Shown: piece by piece, positions 18,886 to 27,899 of the stretch
Layout: each line of letters opens with the position of its first letter
How positions within the stretch are numbered: position 1 is the first letter of the stretch
Position numbers and translations under genes: made by a program
NCBI RefSeq assembly: GCF_001514115.1
Contig: NZ_KQ948471.1
Coordinates: 89,424 to 153,423, forward strand
From: Streptomyces olivochromogenes
GTDB lineage: Bacteria > Actinomycetota > Actinomycetes > Streptomycetales > Streptomycetaceae
Direction: 5' to 3'
Length of the DNA stretch: 64,000 nucleotides
Notes under the pieces: generated by a model
Told to the model about the DNA's origin: nothing
Seen by the model: only the letters and a program-made list of their open reading frames with translations
The model's database searches: none

Positions 18886-19578
18886 GCGGTGGATCTTAGA
18901 ACGCCGTCATGCTCCCGGGGGTGCGTCCCCGTCCGAACGCTCCGCTGTGGCTTGTCGCGCAGTTCCCCGCGCCCCTGGTGCTATGGCTCCCCCGGGGACC
19001 CGTCGCCGTCCCGCGGTCCGTCGTAAAGCCCTGAGGCAGCCGCCCAACCGACTGACCTTGCGCGCCGCGCATTCCGTCACCCCGAGCACCGCATTTCGTC
19101 GGTTGCCCCCGCTGGGCGCGGAAGCTCGCCCGTGCTTTCACGGGCCTGGGCTCGCTGCCATTGCCACAGCCCAGCTCCCGTGGCCAACCCGGTTCCTGTG
19201 GAGGCGAGAACGCCCACAGCTCACCTTCGACGGCCGCCTCTCTGCAGTCCGCCGGCGACCACAACAGAAGCCCCGCCGCATCGGTCGTGGACCCCGGCAG
19301 GAGGCGCGCACATGAGCAGCGTCCACCGTCTGGTCCTCCGCTCGGGGGACACCGTCCGGCCCGGGTCGTGCGGCAGTTTTGACAGGACAAGCGAGACGCC
19401 TGGACGCGTGCTCGCACGGGTGGCGGGTTGGTGCGGGGCCGGCAATCGGCCATGAGTACCTCTTCCTCCCGCACGACGCAACGGATGCGGACAGGGGGCA
19501 CACCCTGTTCGTCGAACAGCACGTCGGCTGTGGCACTTGACACCCCTCAATGCCGCGCCGCCGTGGGAAAGGTGCCGT
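18886..19578. other. No confident gene
   Basis: About 690 bases. A reverse-strand frame near 19400-19543 begins plausibly (VLFDEQGVPPVRIRCVV) but then loses protein character, so it may be a relic of an unknown gene. Confidence 0.3.
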
Positions 19579-19680
19579 ATGGCCGAGCTCGGCTTGCCCG
19601 AAGGTAACGTGGCCTGCCTCTTCGACCTCGACGGGGTGGTCACCAAGACGGCTGTGGTACATGCGGCCGCCTGGAGGAAG
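19579..19680 (+). pseudogene. N-terminal fragment of HAD-superfamily phosphatase/phosphoglucomutase
   Basis: MAELGLPEGNVACLFDLDGV and the following TKTAVVHAAAW match the start of beta-phosphoglucomutase-like HAD enzymes, with the DxD nucleophile motif present. The reading then becomes unrelated Pro-rich sequence, so only about 34 residues remain. Confidence 0.65.
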
Positions 19681-19969
19681 TCCTCTTCCCCCTTCGCCTT
19701 CCCCCACCCCCGCCAGACGGCCCGCGCACCCCCCATTTCGTCCTGCAACACCGGATGCACGAACCACACACCGAGGGGTGCGCCGCCTGAGGGCAGTGAG
19801 ATGGCACCGCCATCCTGCATGCCGCGACCAGTGGAGTGGATTCCATTGCGGATGCGCGTACAACATGCCGAAACAGGTAAAACCCCCCATTGAGATCACA
19901 GCGGGAACGGGTCTGCCGACCCTGCTCGTACGAGCCGCTGACACCACACTGCCGAAGTAAGGGATCCCC

Positions 19970-20857
19970 ATGTCCACAGCCATCCGGCGTGCGACCTTCG
20001 CCGTCATTGCCATAGCGACCGCATTGGCTGCTACCGCCTGCTCGTCCTCGTCCTCGCCGTCGGCGGCCGCCGCGGCTTCGCCGCTGGCTGCTGACTCTGC
20101 CTCGCCGTCCGTGTCGAAGGGCGCCTTCTCCTCCGCGAAGGTCGCAGTCAAGGCCCAGCCGGTCGGCACAGTCAAGCTCGGCCTGCCGGGCGGAAAGGTC
20201 TCCGCCGCGTTCGACATCACCGGTCTCGCACCCGGCATCAAACACGCTGTCGACATAGTGCCGGGCAGCTGTGCCCGACCGCAGTCCGGCTCCGCGTTGG
20301 TGTCCTTCCCGACCGTCACCGACGACGACTTCGGCAACCTCAAGACCACTGTCCAAAGCACGCAGTCAGGACTTCGGGGGCTGCCCGACAACGCGGTCCT
20401 GGTAGTACGGCTGAGCGACGGCGACTCCCAGCAGCAGAAGGAACCGATCGCGTGCGTGCCGCTGCCCAGCGGTATGCCCGGCAACTCACCCGTGAAGGTG
20501 CAGCCTGTCGGCTCCACCAAGAGGGAGGGCGACGCCACCGTCGCCTACAACGCCGCCACCAAGACCTACACCGTGAAGGTGAAGGCCACCGGACTGGCAC
20601 CGAACTCCCGGCACGCGGCGCACCTGCACCAGGGCACGTGCACCAAGCAAGGCCCGGTCCTGGTGATGCTCGGAGACCTTACCGCCGATGGCCAAGGCGT
20701 CATCGACCAGACCGTAAAGGTCCCCAATCAGTCCGCCCAGCTGACCGGCGCAACCTACCTCAACATCCACCTCGGCGACGGCTCTCAGATCCTGTCCAAG
20801 GACAAGAAGCCCACCCCGATGTTCCAGCCCATTCTGTGCGGCCCCGTCACTACCTGA
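19970..20857 (+). CDS. Secreted lipoprotein with duplicated CHRD-like domains
   Basis: 295 aa. A lipoprotein signal ends in ATALAATACSS with the lipid-accepting Cys, followed by a Ser/Ala linker. Two similar halves follow: VAVKAQPVGTVKLGLP with ITGLAPGIKHAVDIVPGSC, and VKVQPVGSTKREGD with ATGLAPNSRHAAHLHQGTC. This GLAP-x4-H-x-x-x-H/P arrangement resembles CHRD or SOD-like beta domains; the second copy keeps His residues (HAAHLHQ) that the first lacks. It is probably exposed on the outer face of the membrane. The role is unknown, and there are no operon partners. Confidence 0.8.
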   Translation: MSTAIRRATFAVIAIATALAATACSSSSSPSAAAAASPLAADSASPSVSKGAFSSAKVAVKAQPVGTVKLGLPGGKVSAAFDITGLAPGIKHAVDIVPGSCARPQSGSALVSFPTVTDDDFGNLKTTVQSTQSGLRGLPDNAVLVVRLSDGDSQQQKEPIACVPLPSGMPGNSPVKVQPVGSTKREGDATVAYNAATKTYTVKVKATGLAPNSRHAAHLHQGTCTKQGPVLVMLGDLTADGQGVIDQTVKVPNQSAQLTGATYLNIHLGDGSQILSKDKKPTPMFQPILCGPVTT

Positions 20858-20914
20858 CCACTCACCCTGGGCAACACCGCGGGCTGCGCCTGCCGTAAAC
20901 CCCATCCATGCTGG

Positions 20915-21180
20915 TCACGCCGCATATTGGTACTTGTGCAGGATGCCGCCGAGCCGTTCGTGTCGACGTATGTCGAGACGGATGATCTTCTCCGGATAGG
21001 TGATAGGTGATAGGTGATCGGTGCGGGCAGCGGGCGCACGGGGCGGCGTTCGCGGCGCCCTGATGGGGCCGATGGCCGGATGAGGAACCGGGCCTGGCAG
21101 CCCGCGTCCTCGAGGTCCATGACCAGATTCCATGCGGCCTGCGCCACGACGGAAGCGCTCGGGTGCGCGGTCGCACCCAA
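20915..21180 (-). pseudogene. Integrase-core (IS481/IS3-like) transposase remnant with internal deletion
   Basis: Reverse-strand blocks HPSASVVAQAAWNLVMDLED then AGCQARFLIR, and the closing RLDIRRHERLGGILHKYQYAA, correspond to the middle and extreme C-terminus of an integrase-core transposase. The catalytic stretch between them is missing. The deletion point coincides with a short AGGTGAT tandem repeat near 20998-21020. Confidence 0.7.
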
Positions 21181-21340
21181 GACCCGGATCCGTCAGTTCG
21201 GGCCGGCCGATAGTGCTCACGCCCCCTTTGGGTCGGCCTCGACCAGGGCGCCGGGCCATGGCTTCCCTCTGGCCATCGTCGAAGACGTCGGCATCCGCCC
21301 ATAGCGGTACGTCCCGCCGCCCGTGACTGCGAGGGATGCG

Positions 21341-21362
21341 GCGGGGCCTGGCCGGGCCCCGC
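21341..21362 (-). terminator. Hairpin downstream of gcvH
   Basis: GCGGGGCC (21341-21348) and GGCCCCGC (21355-21362) form an 8-bp GC stem 14 bp beyond the gcvH stop on the reverse strand. Confidence 0.6.
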
Positions 21363-21375
21363 CTCGCGTGAGGGG

Positions 21376-21765
21376 TCAGTCCTCGGACGTGATGTAGGCG
21401 TCGTACTCCTTCGCGCTCAGCAGGCCGTCGGAGCTCGGGTTCTGCAGGCTGATCTCGATCAGCCATCCGTCGCCGTACGGGTCTGTGTTGACCAGCTCGG
21501 GTTCGTCGTTCAGCCGATCGTTGCGTGCGGTCACCTGGCCGGCGGCCGGCATGAAGAGCTCGGTGACAGCCTTGACCGATTCCGCGGAGCCGAACGGCTC
21601 GTAGGCGTCAAACCGGTCGCCGATGTTGGGTTGTTCCACATAGACGAGGTCGCCGAGCTGCTTTTGGGCGTGGTCGGTGATGCCGACGCGGGCCTTGCCG
21701 CCGGTCATGGTGAGGAGCCACTCGTGGTCCTTCGTGTATTTGAGGTCTTTGGGGATGTTCGTCAC
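21376..21765 (-). CDS. gcvH: Glycine cleavage system H protein
   Basis: 129 aa, the usual length for H protein. It carries the N-terminal YTKDHEWL, ARVGITDHAQKQLGDLVYV, and the lipoylation motif SAESVKAVTELFMP, in which the Lys carries the lipoyl arm. The C-terminus has the DGWLIEI strand. The protein shuttles the aminomethyl group between the P and T proteins during glycine breakdown. gcvP and gcvT are not next to it, so this could be the main or a second copy. The start is the ATG at 21765. Confidence 0.94.
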   Translation of the reverse strand: MTNIPKDLKYTKDHEWLLTMTGGKARVGITDHAQKQLGDLVYVEQPNIGDRFDAYEPFGSAESVKAVTELFMPAAGQVTARNDRLNDEPELVNTDPYGDGWLIEISLQNPSSDGLLSAKEYDAYITSED

Positions 21766-22024
21766 GCCCCAAGACTGCTACACACATGCACATAAAGTGA
21801 CAAATGTGACATGCTGGTGTGGGTGTCGCCTGGAGAATTCCCTCCCGCGGGCTCGAGTCCCCGGCGCCGGGCATGTCAGGCAGAGGACCGGCAGAAGTGC
21901 CTCGCGGCCGGCGTGTAAGCATCTACCTCTGATCTTGGCCAGTGCTCCGTCGTTTACGGCGAGGGTGAAGGCCATCTCGGAACTGCTCTGACTCGCGTGT
22001 GAGCATGCGTCTGTGCTGTCTGCC

Positions 22025-22558
22025 TCAGCTCGTGGGGCGCTGCTGGTCCTCGATGTACTGGCGTACGACGGTCAGCGGTGCTCCGCCGCATGAGCCGGCG
22101 AAGTAGGAGCCGGACCAGAAGTGCCCGCCCCACAGATACCTGTGGACGTGGCTGTCGTACTCCTGGCGCAGGCGTCGGGATGAGACGCCTTTGAGGCTGT
22201 TGACCAGTTTGGAGAGCTGCACCTTGGGCGGGTAGTGCACGAGGAGGTGGACGTGGTCCTGTTCTCCGTTGAACTGCTTCAGCTCGGCCTCGAAGTTGGT
22301 GCAGACCTCGCGCATGACCTCCTCGCAGCGGGTCAGCGTGGCGTCGGTGAACGCCTTCCGCCGGTACTTGGTGACGAAAACCAAGTGGACGTGCAGGTTG
22401 TGCACGACGTGACGGCCGGTGCGCACATCGGGGTTTGGATTCCAGCGTGGTGACCTAAACCAACACCGTAGTGTGTCGTCCGTGAGTGATCGCGGCTTGG
22501 AGACGCGGCAGTTCGGGCACCGCGCCCGGCTTGCGCTGTCCCCTGCCCTGGCGCTCAA
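22025..22558 (-). CDS. tnpA: IS200/IS605 TnpA, Y1 HUH transposase
   Basis: The longest frame is 177 aa; family similarity starts at about residue 37 (WNPNPDVRTGRHVVHNLHVH), so the true start may be nearer 22450, but no good start codon is in frame there. The HUH motif is HVHLLVHYPP and the catalytic Tyr lies in VRQYIEDQ. A WGGHFWSGSYFAGSCGG segment is typical of the family. It performs single-strand excision and insertion at hairpin ends. The 5' end overlaps the divergent tnpB, the normal layout of IS605-type elements. Confidence 0.88.
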   Translation of the reverse strand: MSARAGDSASRARCPNCRVSKPRSLTDDTLRCWFRSPRWNPNPDVRTGRHVVHNLHVHLVFVTKYRRKAFTDATLTRCEEVMREVCTNFEAELKQFNGEQDHVHLLVHYPPKVQLSKLVNSLKGVSSRRLRQEYDSHVHRYLWGGHFWSGSYFAGSCGGAPLTVVRQYIEDQQRPTS

Positions 22559-23762
22559 GGCTGACGATCAGGCGCACGCGGCCCGCACGGTGTGGAATCT
22601 CCTGCACGCCTGGTGGCAGATGATGCCGAAGGAGAAGCGGACCCTGGCGGACGCGGACGCCGCGATCCGCCAGGCCCGCAGGGACGTCGACTTCCTCGCC
22701 GTCCTTCCCGCGCAGGCCGCGCAGGCGGTGTTGAAGACGTATTTTCAGGCGTGGAAAAACTGCTGGGACGGCCGGGCGGACGCCCCGAACTTCAAGGCCC
22801 GTTTCCGCAGCACCCTGACCGTTGATGTGCCGCAGGGCAGGGATCTGAACATCGTCCGTGTCCATCGCCGGTGGGGCATGGCCAGTCTGCCGAAGATCGG
22901 CCGCGTCCGTTTCCGCTGGACCAAAGACCTACCCGTCGGCAAGCAGGCCGGCAAGGAAAACCGCATCACCGGTGCGCGCCTGGTCAAAGACACGCTCGGC
23001 TGGCACATCGCCTTCCGCGTCCAGACCCTCGAAAAGGCGCCGGAAACGCACCAGGGGCCGGAGGTCGGCATCGATGTCGGTATCACCGTGCCCCTGGCCC
23101 TCTCCGACGGTGAGACGTACAAGCACGGACAGTGGCTGACCAACCGGGAACAGGCCAGGCTCCTGGGCCTGGAACAGCGCGCCGCACAGCGCAAGAAGCA
23201 CCGCAAGCCCGGCGAACGCACCTCCCGCCGGCTGCACCACACCTACGACCAGATCGCAGGACTGCGCGCGAGAGCCAAGCGCCGGGCACTGGACTGGCAG
23301 CACAAGACCACCACCGACATCGCCCGCACGTACAGCGTCGCGGTGGTGGAGGCATTGCAGATCACGAGCATGGTCAAGTCCGCCAGAGGGACCATCGAGG
23401 AGCCGGGGAAGAACGTCGCCCAGAAATCCGGGCTGAACCGCTCGATCAGCGGACAGGCGTGGGGCCGCACGGTCACCATGCTGACGTACAAACTCGCCCG
23501 CCAAGGCGGAACTTTGGCCAAGGTCCCCGCCCCGGGCACCTCCCGACGCTGCTCCGCGTGCGGCCTCACCACACCCGGCAGCCGGGAGACCCAGGCCTTG
23601 TTCGTGTGCAAGAACTCCGACTGCGCATGGTCCGGCAACGCCGACCACAACGCGGCCCGCAACATCCTGCACCTGTACCGGATGGGCCTCGCGCTCATCC
23701 CGGCTGCCGGGAGGGCAGTCGCCAGGCGCGCACCGCGCGTCAAGCCCGCCACCGCAAGGTAG
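22482..23762 (+). CDS. tnpB: TnpB of IS605-type element
   Basis: 426 aa from the GTG at 22482; GTG 22473 or an upstream ATG at 22419 are alternatives. RuvC motifs: Asp in EVGIDVGITVPLAL, Glu in VAVVEALQITSMVKS, final Asp in SGNADHNAARN. The zinc ribbon is CSACG and CKNSDC. It is divergent in sequence from the other TnpB of this window (12825-14138), so the two elements arrived independently. It is predicted to be an RNA-guided nuclease with its guide derived from the 3' end near 23770. Confidence 0.9.
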   Translation: MSDRGLETRQFGHRARLALSPALALKADDQAHAARTVWNLLHAWWQMMPKEKRTLADADAAIRQARRDVDFLAVLPAQAAQAVLKTYFQAWKNCWDGRADAPNFKARFRSTLTVDVPQGRDLNIVRVHRRWGMASLPKIGRVRFRWTKDLPVGKQAGKENRITGARLVKDTLGWHIAFRVQTLEKAPETHQGPEVGIDVGITVPLALSDGETYKHGQWLTNREQARLLGLEQRAAQRKKHRKPGERTSRRLHHTYDQIAGLRARAKRRALDWQHKTTTDIARTYSVAVVEALQITSMVKSARGTIEEPGKNVAQKSGLNRSISGQAWGRTVTMLTYKLARQGGTLAKVPAPGTSRRCSACGLTTPGSRETQALFVCKNSDCAWSGNADHNAARNILHLYRMGLALIPAAGRAVARRAPRVKPATAR

Positions 23763-23769
23763 GCGGGAA

Positions 23770-23791
23770 TCTCCCTGCTTCAGCTGGGAGA
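23770..23791 (+). repeat. Right-end hairpin of IS605-type element
   Basis: A 6-bp stem TCTCCC/GGGAGA with a 10-nt loop, 8 nt after the tnpB stop. It would be the subterminal recognition hairpin and part of the guide RNA scaffold. Confidence 0.65.
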
Positions 23792-24196
23792 GCACTTCAA
23801 GGTCGGCGGACACGAACGGGCACAGGCCCACGCGGGGGAGTGGGGTGAGGGGTTGGGAGAGGGCGCTGTCGGTGCTGGAGGCGCTGTGTGAGCGCGGGCA
23901 GGCGGCCGGGCACGGCTGGGCGCTGGACACGGAGCTCCTCCCGGCGCACCAGCGGCAGGTGAACGCCCCGGAGAACCAGGGCCTGGTGGAGCTTGCCGGG
24001 AGCGAGGACCGCGCGGAGCTGTCGGCGCTGGAGGGTCGGCCCGTGCGGTGGCGGCCCGTCTGACGCCGTAGGGCCACGACAGCCTCGCCTACGCCCAGTC
24101 CCGTCCCCGGCCCGAGTCGACGTCCGGTGAGGCGGATTCGGACCGGCAGCTGGTGGAGCAGTTCCGTTCGGCGTCGTGTGATCACGGGATCAAGCG
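23792..24196. other. No recognisable gene
   Basis: About 400 bases. A forward frame (23845-24063) is open but matches nothing I know. Confidence 0.3.
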
Positions 24197-24778
24197 GTGG
24201 CAGCTGCATCTGAGCTGCATCTGACGCCAGAGCAGATCGCCTCCGTGGCCTACAGGTTGGGGCTGCACCGGATGACGGGCTCCGCCGCGGAGGCCAACCG
24301 CTTCGGCCGCGAGTGCGGCGTCGTTCACAGCCCTGCCCGGACCGGGGGCCGGTCGTCGAGCCGCCCGCCGGCGCGGGCCCGGTGCGTCTTCTCCCTGTCG
24401 TATGCCGGAGACCTGGTGCCGGCCGCCTTCGCCGCCGTACCGGTGGGCGTCGACGCCGAGCAGGTCCCCTCGCCCGCGACGGCGGCGGACGTGGCGGGGC
24501 TGCTCCACCCGTGCGAGCGCGCCGAGTTGTCCGCTCTGCCGGGGCACGAGCGCCCGACCGCGTTCGCCCGTTGCCAGGCGCGCGAGGAGGTCTGCCTCAA
24601 GGCCACGGGCCAGGGGCCGGCCGAGGGCGCGGTGGAGCCGTACGTCGGCTGCGGCCCCCACGCGTCTGCCCCTGACGGCTGGAGCGTGCACGACCTGGCA
24701 CCGCGTCCCGCAACGGCGGCGGCACTGGCGTTGCGGGCGGGGCCGGCCGGGCCGAGCGCTGCTTTGCCGGGGCCCTAG
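24197..24778 (+). CDS. Sfp-type 4'-phosphopantetheinyl transferase-like protein, probably degraded
   Basis: 193 residues in frame. The middle part follows the Sfp/AcpT pattern: FSLSYAGDLV (usually FSLSH), VPVGVDAEQV with the Mg-binding Asp (usually VDVE), and ARCQAREEVCLKATGQG (usually WTRKEAYLKATG). The N-terminal third shows no family similarity, and several key residues are altered (Glu to Ala after VD, Trp to Gln, Lys to Arg). Activity is doubtful and it may be a pseudogene. The normal reaction attaches phosphopantetheine to carrier proteins of fatty acid, PKS or NRPS systems. Confidence 0.55.
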   Translation: MAAASELHLTPEQIASVAYRLGLHRMTGSAAEANRFGRECGVVHSPARTGGRSSSRPPARARCVFSLSYAGDLVPAAFAAVPVGVDAEQVPSPATAADVAGLLHPCERAELSALPGHERPTAFARCQAREEVCLKATGQGPAEGAVEPYVGCGPHASAPDGWSVHDLAPRPATAAALALRAGPAGPSAALPGP

Positions 24779-24833
24779 CCGGGCGGAGTGTACTGACGCT
24801 CGCTCATGTGCCATCGGCCCGGAAGGGGTTGCC

Positions 24834-26195
24834 ATGACAGCATCCGCAGTATCCGCGCGGGACCACCTCACCGCCGTCCACGACGAGGTGGTCCGCCGCA
24901 GTCCGGCCCAGCCGGAGTTCCACCAGGCGGCCCGGGAGGTCCTGGAGACGCTGGCCCCCGTGCTGGCGGCCCGCCCGGAGCTGGGGGAGGCGGCCCTGGT
25001 CGAGCGGGTCTGCGAGCCGGAGCGCCAGATCCTCTTCCGCGTCCCCTGGCAGGACGACACCGGCCGCACCCACGTCAACCGCGGCTTCCGCGTCGAGTTC
25101 AACAGCGCGCTGGGCCCCTACAAGGGCGGTCTGCGCTTCCATCCCTCCGTCAACCTCGGCATCGTGAAGTTCCTCGGCTTCGAGCAGATCTTCAAGAACG
25201 CCCTGACCGGCCTCGGCATCGGCGGCGGCAAGGGCGGTAGCGATTTCGACCCGCGGGGCCGTTCGGACGCCGAGGTGATGCGGTTCTGCCAGTCGTTCAT
25301 GACCGAGTTGTACCGGCACATCGGGCAGAGCACGGACGTACCGGCCGGGGACATCGGTGTCGGCGGCCGCGAGATCGGCTACCTGTTCGGGCAGTACCGG
25401 CGCATCACCAACCGGTGGGAGGCGGGGGTCCTCACCGGCAAGGGCGTCGAGTGGGGCGGCTCGGCCGGCCGTACCGAGGCCACCGGCTACGGCAACGTCC
25501 TCTTCGCCGCCGAGATGCTGCGCCGCCGCGGCGAGGACCTGCCCGGCCAGCAGGTGCTGGTCTCCGGCTCGGGCAACGTCGCGATCTACACGGTGGAGAA
25601 ACTGGGCGAACTCGGGGCGCGGGCCCTGACGGTGTCCGACTCGGGCGGCTACGTCGTCGACGAGAAGGGCATCGACCTCGGCCTCCTCAAGCAGGTCAAG
25701 GAAGTTGAGCGCGGCCGGGTCGAGGATTACGCGCATCGGCGCGGCGCCTCGGCGAGTTACGTCCCCGGCGGCTCGGTCTGGGAGGTCCCCGCCGACCTTG
25801 CGCTGCCCTCGGCGACCCAGAACGAACTGGATGCCAAGGACGCCCTGGCTCTGGTGCGCGGGGGAGTGAAGGCGGTCTCGGAGGGTGCGAACATGCCCGT
25901 CACCCCGGCCGCCGTCCGCATTCTGCGCGACGCGGGCGTGGCGTACGGACCCGGCAAGGCGGCCAACGCGGGCGGTGTCGCGGTCAGCGCCCTGGAGATG
26001 CGGCAGAACAGTGCCCGCGAGAGCTGGACGAAGGAGCGGGTGGAGAGCGAACTGGCCACGGTGATGCGTGACATCCACGACCTGTGCTGGCACACCGCCG
26101 ACCGCTACGGCGCCCCGGGCGACTACGCGACCGGCGCCAACATCGCCGGCTTCGAACGCGTCGCCGAGGCCATGCGGGCCCAGGGCCTGGTCTGA
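24834..26195 (+). CDS. gdhA: NADP-type glutamate dehydrogenase
   Basis: 453 aa from the ATG at 24834 (GGAAGGGG upstream), the normal size for the small hexameric enzyme. The substrate domain has NRGFRVEFNSALGPYKGGLR, LGFEQIFKNALTGL and GGGKGGSDFDP, with the catalytic Lys in the last. The Rossmann domain has VLVSGSGNVAIYTVEKLGE. The C-terminal part includes EGANMPVTPAA and AANAGGVAVSALEM. It makes L-glutamate from 2-oxoglutarate and ammonium. Long frames on the opposite strand are codon-bias shadows. Confidence 0.95.
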   Translation: MTASAVSARDHLTAVHDEVVRRSPAQPEFHQAAREVLETLAPVLAARPELGEAALVERVCEPERQILFRVPWQDDTGRTHVNRGFRVEFNSALGPYKGGLRFHPSVNLGIVKFLGFEQIFKNALTGLGIGGGKGGSDFDPRGRSDAEVMRFCQSFMTELYRHIGQSTDVPAGDIGVGGREIGYLFGQYRRITNRWEAGVLTGKGVEWGGSAGRTEATGYGNVLFAAEMLRRRGEDLPGQQVLVSGSGNVAIYTVEKLGELGARALTVSDSGGYVVDEKGIDLGLLKQVKEVERGRVEDYAHRRGASASYVPGGSVWEVPADLALPSATQNELDAKDALALVRGGVKAVSEGANMPVTPAAVRILRDAGVAYGPGKAANAGGVAVSALEMRQNSARESWTKERVESELATVMRDIHDLCWHTADRYGAPGDYATGANIAGFERVAEAMRAQGLV

Positions 26196-26233
26196 TGCCG
26201 TAGCCCTCCCTCCCGCGAGAACCGCGCAGGTCG

Positions 26234-26264
26234 GTGCCGGCGCCCCTTCGGGATGCCGGCACCG
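26234..26264. terminator. Bidirectional hairpin between gdhA and MFS gene
   Basis: GGTGCCGGC (26234-26242) and GCCGGCACC (26256-26264) form a 9-bp stem followed by GGCCTTT. It lies between two convergent genes and could stop both. Confidence 0.7.
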
Positions 26265-26318
26265 GCCTTTCGTACGTGCGGAGTTGTCGCGGATGACGGC
26301 CCTGCCGTGCCGTCCGGT

Positions 26319-27773
26319 TCAGCGGCCGACGGCGGGCCGGCCCGCGCCTGCCGGGGCGCTCACCCCCGCCGCCTCGGGCCGTGCGGCGCGGCTGCGCAGC
26401 ATCACACAGGCCGCCGCTCCGACGGCCAGCACCGTGAGCGGCAGCAGGGCCGTGGTGTGCAGGGTGGCGGTGAAGGCGGCGGCGTACGTCTTGCCGGTGG
26501 CGAGCTCGGCGGCGAGCCGCCCCTGCAGCAGGGCGCCGGCGGCGGCGGCGCCGACCACCGAACCGATCTGCCGCACGGTGTTGTTGACTCCGGAGGCGGC
26601 ACCGGCGAGCTGCGGCGGGATGTGCCGCATGGCCTCGGTGGACATGGGGGCGATGATGCAGCCGACCCCGAGACCGGTGACCAGGGTGGCCGGGACGAAC
26701 GCGTACCAGACGCTGCCGGGCGCGGCGATCAGCGTGATGGCGAGGATGCCGGCGGCGTAGCAGACGAGTCCGGTGAGCAGGACGTACTTGCCGCCGATAC
26801 GGTCCGCCAGGCGGCCCGCGAAGGGCCCGACCGTCATGGACACCAGTGAGGAGGGCGCGAGCACCAGCCCGGCCTTGACGGCGCTGAGGTGCAGCACGGA
26901 CTGCAGATACAGGTTGAAGGGCAGGACCAGGCCGAGCATGGCGACGGAGACCAGTCCGACCAGGGCGGTCATCGCGGTGAAGTTGCGGTCCTTGAACAGC
27001 GCGAACGGGACGAGGGGTTCACGGTCCTGGCGGCGCTGCTGGTGCCGTACGAACCCGGCGCCCAGTGCGCCCGCGACGGCGAGCAGCAGCCAGATGCCCG
27101 GACCCCACTGGTACTTCTCGCACTCCTGCAGACCGAAGGCCAGGCAGAACAGGGCGGCGGCGGACAGCAGCACACCGGTGAGGTCGAAGCGGTGGGTGCG
27201 CGAGGGCCGGATGTCGGGTACCACCAGGAACGTCAGAACGAACGCGGCCACGCCGACCGGCACGTTGACCAGGAAGATCCACCGCCAGCCCACGGCCGAC
27301 ACCAGGACGCCGCCCAGGGTCGGGCCGGACAGGGTGGCCAGCCCGGCGACCATGCCCCAGATGCCCATGGCGGTGCCGCGCCGCTCGGCGGGGAAGACGG
27401 CGACGATCACTGTCATGGTCTGCGGGGTGAGCAGCGCCGCGCCCAGACCCTGGACGATCCGGGCGGCGATCAGCGCGGTGGCGGTGGGTGCGAGCCCGCA
27501 GGCGATGCTGGCGAGGGTGAAGACGGCGAGTCCCGCCGCGAAGAGGGTCCGCGGCCCGCGCAGATCCCCGAGCCGGCTCGCTGTGATGATCAGTACCGAC
27601 AGCGCCAGCGCGTACCCGCTGACTACCCAGAGCATCTGGTCCAGCGAGCCGCCGAGGCCGCTCATCATGTCCGGGATCGCGATGTTCACGATCGTCAGGT
27701 CCAGCAGGGTCATGAAGAACCCGAGCGAGAGCGTTACCAGGACGGCCCACGGGTTCCCTCGCCACTTGCGCAC
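26319..27773 (-). CDS. DHA2-family MFS drug exporter (EmrB/QacA type, 14 helices)
   Basis: 484 aa from the GTG at 27773, which has GAAGGAGC 8 nt upstream; the open frame runs on to 28346 but that part is an antisense shadow of the MarR gene. It begins WAVLVTLSLGFFMTLLDLTI, the classic DHA2 helix 1 with the conserved Asp, then VNIAIPDM. Other marks are SRLGDLRGPRTLF in loop 2-3 and RIVQGLGAALLTPQTMTVIV (motif C region). It is a proton-driven multidrug or antibiotic exporter. The divergent MarR gene with palindromic sites in the gap is the likely repressor. Confidence 0.92.
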   Translation of the reverse strand: MRKWRGNPWAVLVTLSLGFFMTLLDLTIVNIAIPDMMSGLGGSLDQMLWVVSGYALALSVLIITASRLGDLRGPRTLFAAGLAVFTLASIACGLAPTATALIAARIVQGLGAALLTPQTMTVIVAVFPAERRGTAMGIWGMVAGLATLSGPTLGGVLVSAVGWRWIFLVNVPVGVAAFVLTFLVVPDIRPSRTHRFDLTGVLLSAAALFCLAFGLQECEKYQWGPGIWLLLAVAGALGAGFVRHQQRRQDREPLVPFALFKDRNFTAMTALVGLVSVAMLGLVLPFNLYLQSVLHLSAVKAGLVLAPSSLVSMTVGPFAGRLADRIGGKYVLLTGLVCYAAGILAITLIAAPGSVWYAFVPATLVTGLGVGCIIAPMSTEAMRHIPPQLAGAASGVNNTVRQIGSVVGAAAAGALLQGRLAAELATGKTYAAAFTATLHTTALLPLTVLAVGAAACVMLRSRAARPEAAGVSAPAGAGRPAVGR

Positions 27774-27840
27774 GGTTGTGCTCCTTCTCTTCGCCCCGGC
27801 GGTGCCCGGGTCTCCGCAACGACGGTAACCCATCTTTTTG

Positions 27841-27880
27841 TGATGCATCAAGAGAGATGCATCAAGCAAGATGTATCTCT
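27841..27880. promoter_or_regulatory. MarR operator palindromes
   Basis: The AT-rich gap between the divergent genes contains AGAGATGCATC (27853-27863) and GATGTATCTCT (27870-27880), an inverted repeat with one mismatch around a 6-nt spacer, plus the perfect palindrome TGATGCATCA at 27841-27850. Such 10-12 bp arms are typical MarR binding sites. Overlap with both promoters is expected from the position. Confidence 0.65.
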
Positions 27881-27899
27881 TTTGATGTAATGTGGGCGC

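Larger units (their letters stand above)
22023..23791. mobile_element. IS200/IS605-type element with divergent tnpA and tnpB
   Basis: A Y1 transposase gene (reverse) and tnpB (forward) are arranged back to back. The forward end has a hairpin, TCTCCC and GGGAGA around a 10-nt loop (23770-23791), just after the tnpB stop, as in IS605 right ends. The left end beyond the tnpA stop was not resolved. Confidence 0.75.

Noticed and set aside
20998..21020. Short AGGTGAT tandem repeat as a functional iteron
   Set aside because: Only about three copies, and inside a decayed transposase at its deletion junction; a slippage scar is more likely.
23845..24063. 72-residue open frame after the IS605 element
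   Set aside because: No recognisable family, weak context and probable chance openness in GC-rich DNA.
24804..26093. 429-residue frame opposite gdhA
   Set aside because: Complementary shadow of gdhA with no family similarity, while gdhA shows every family motif.
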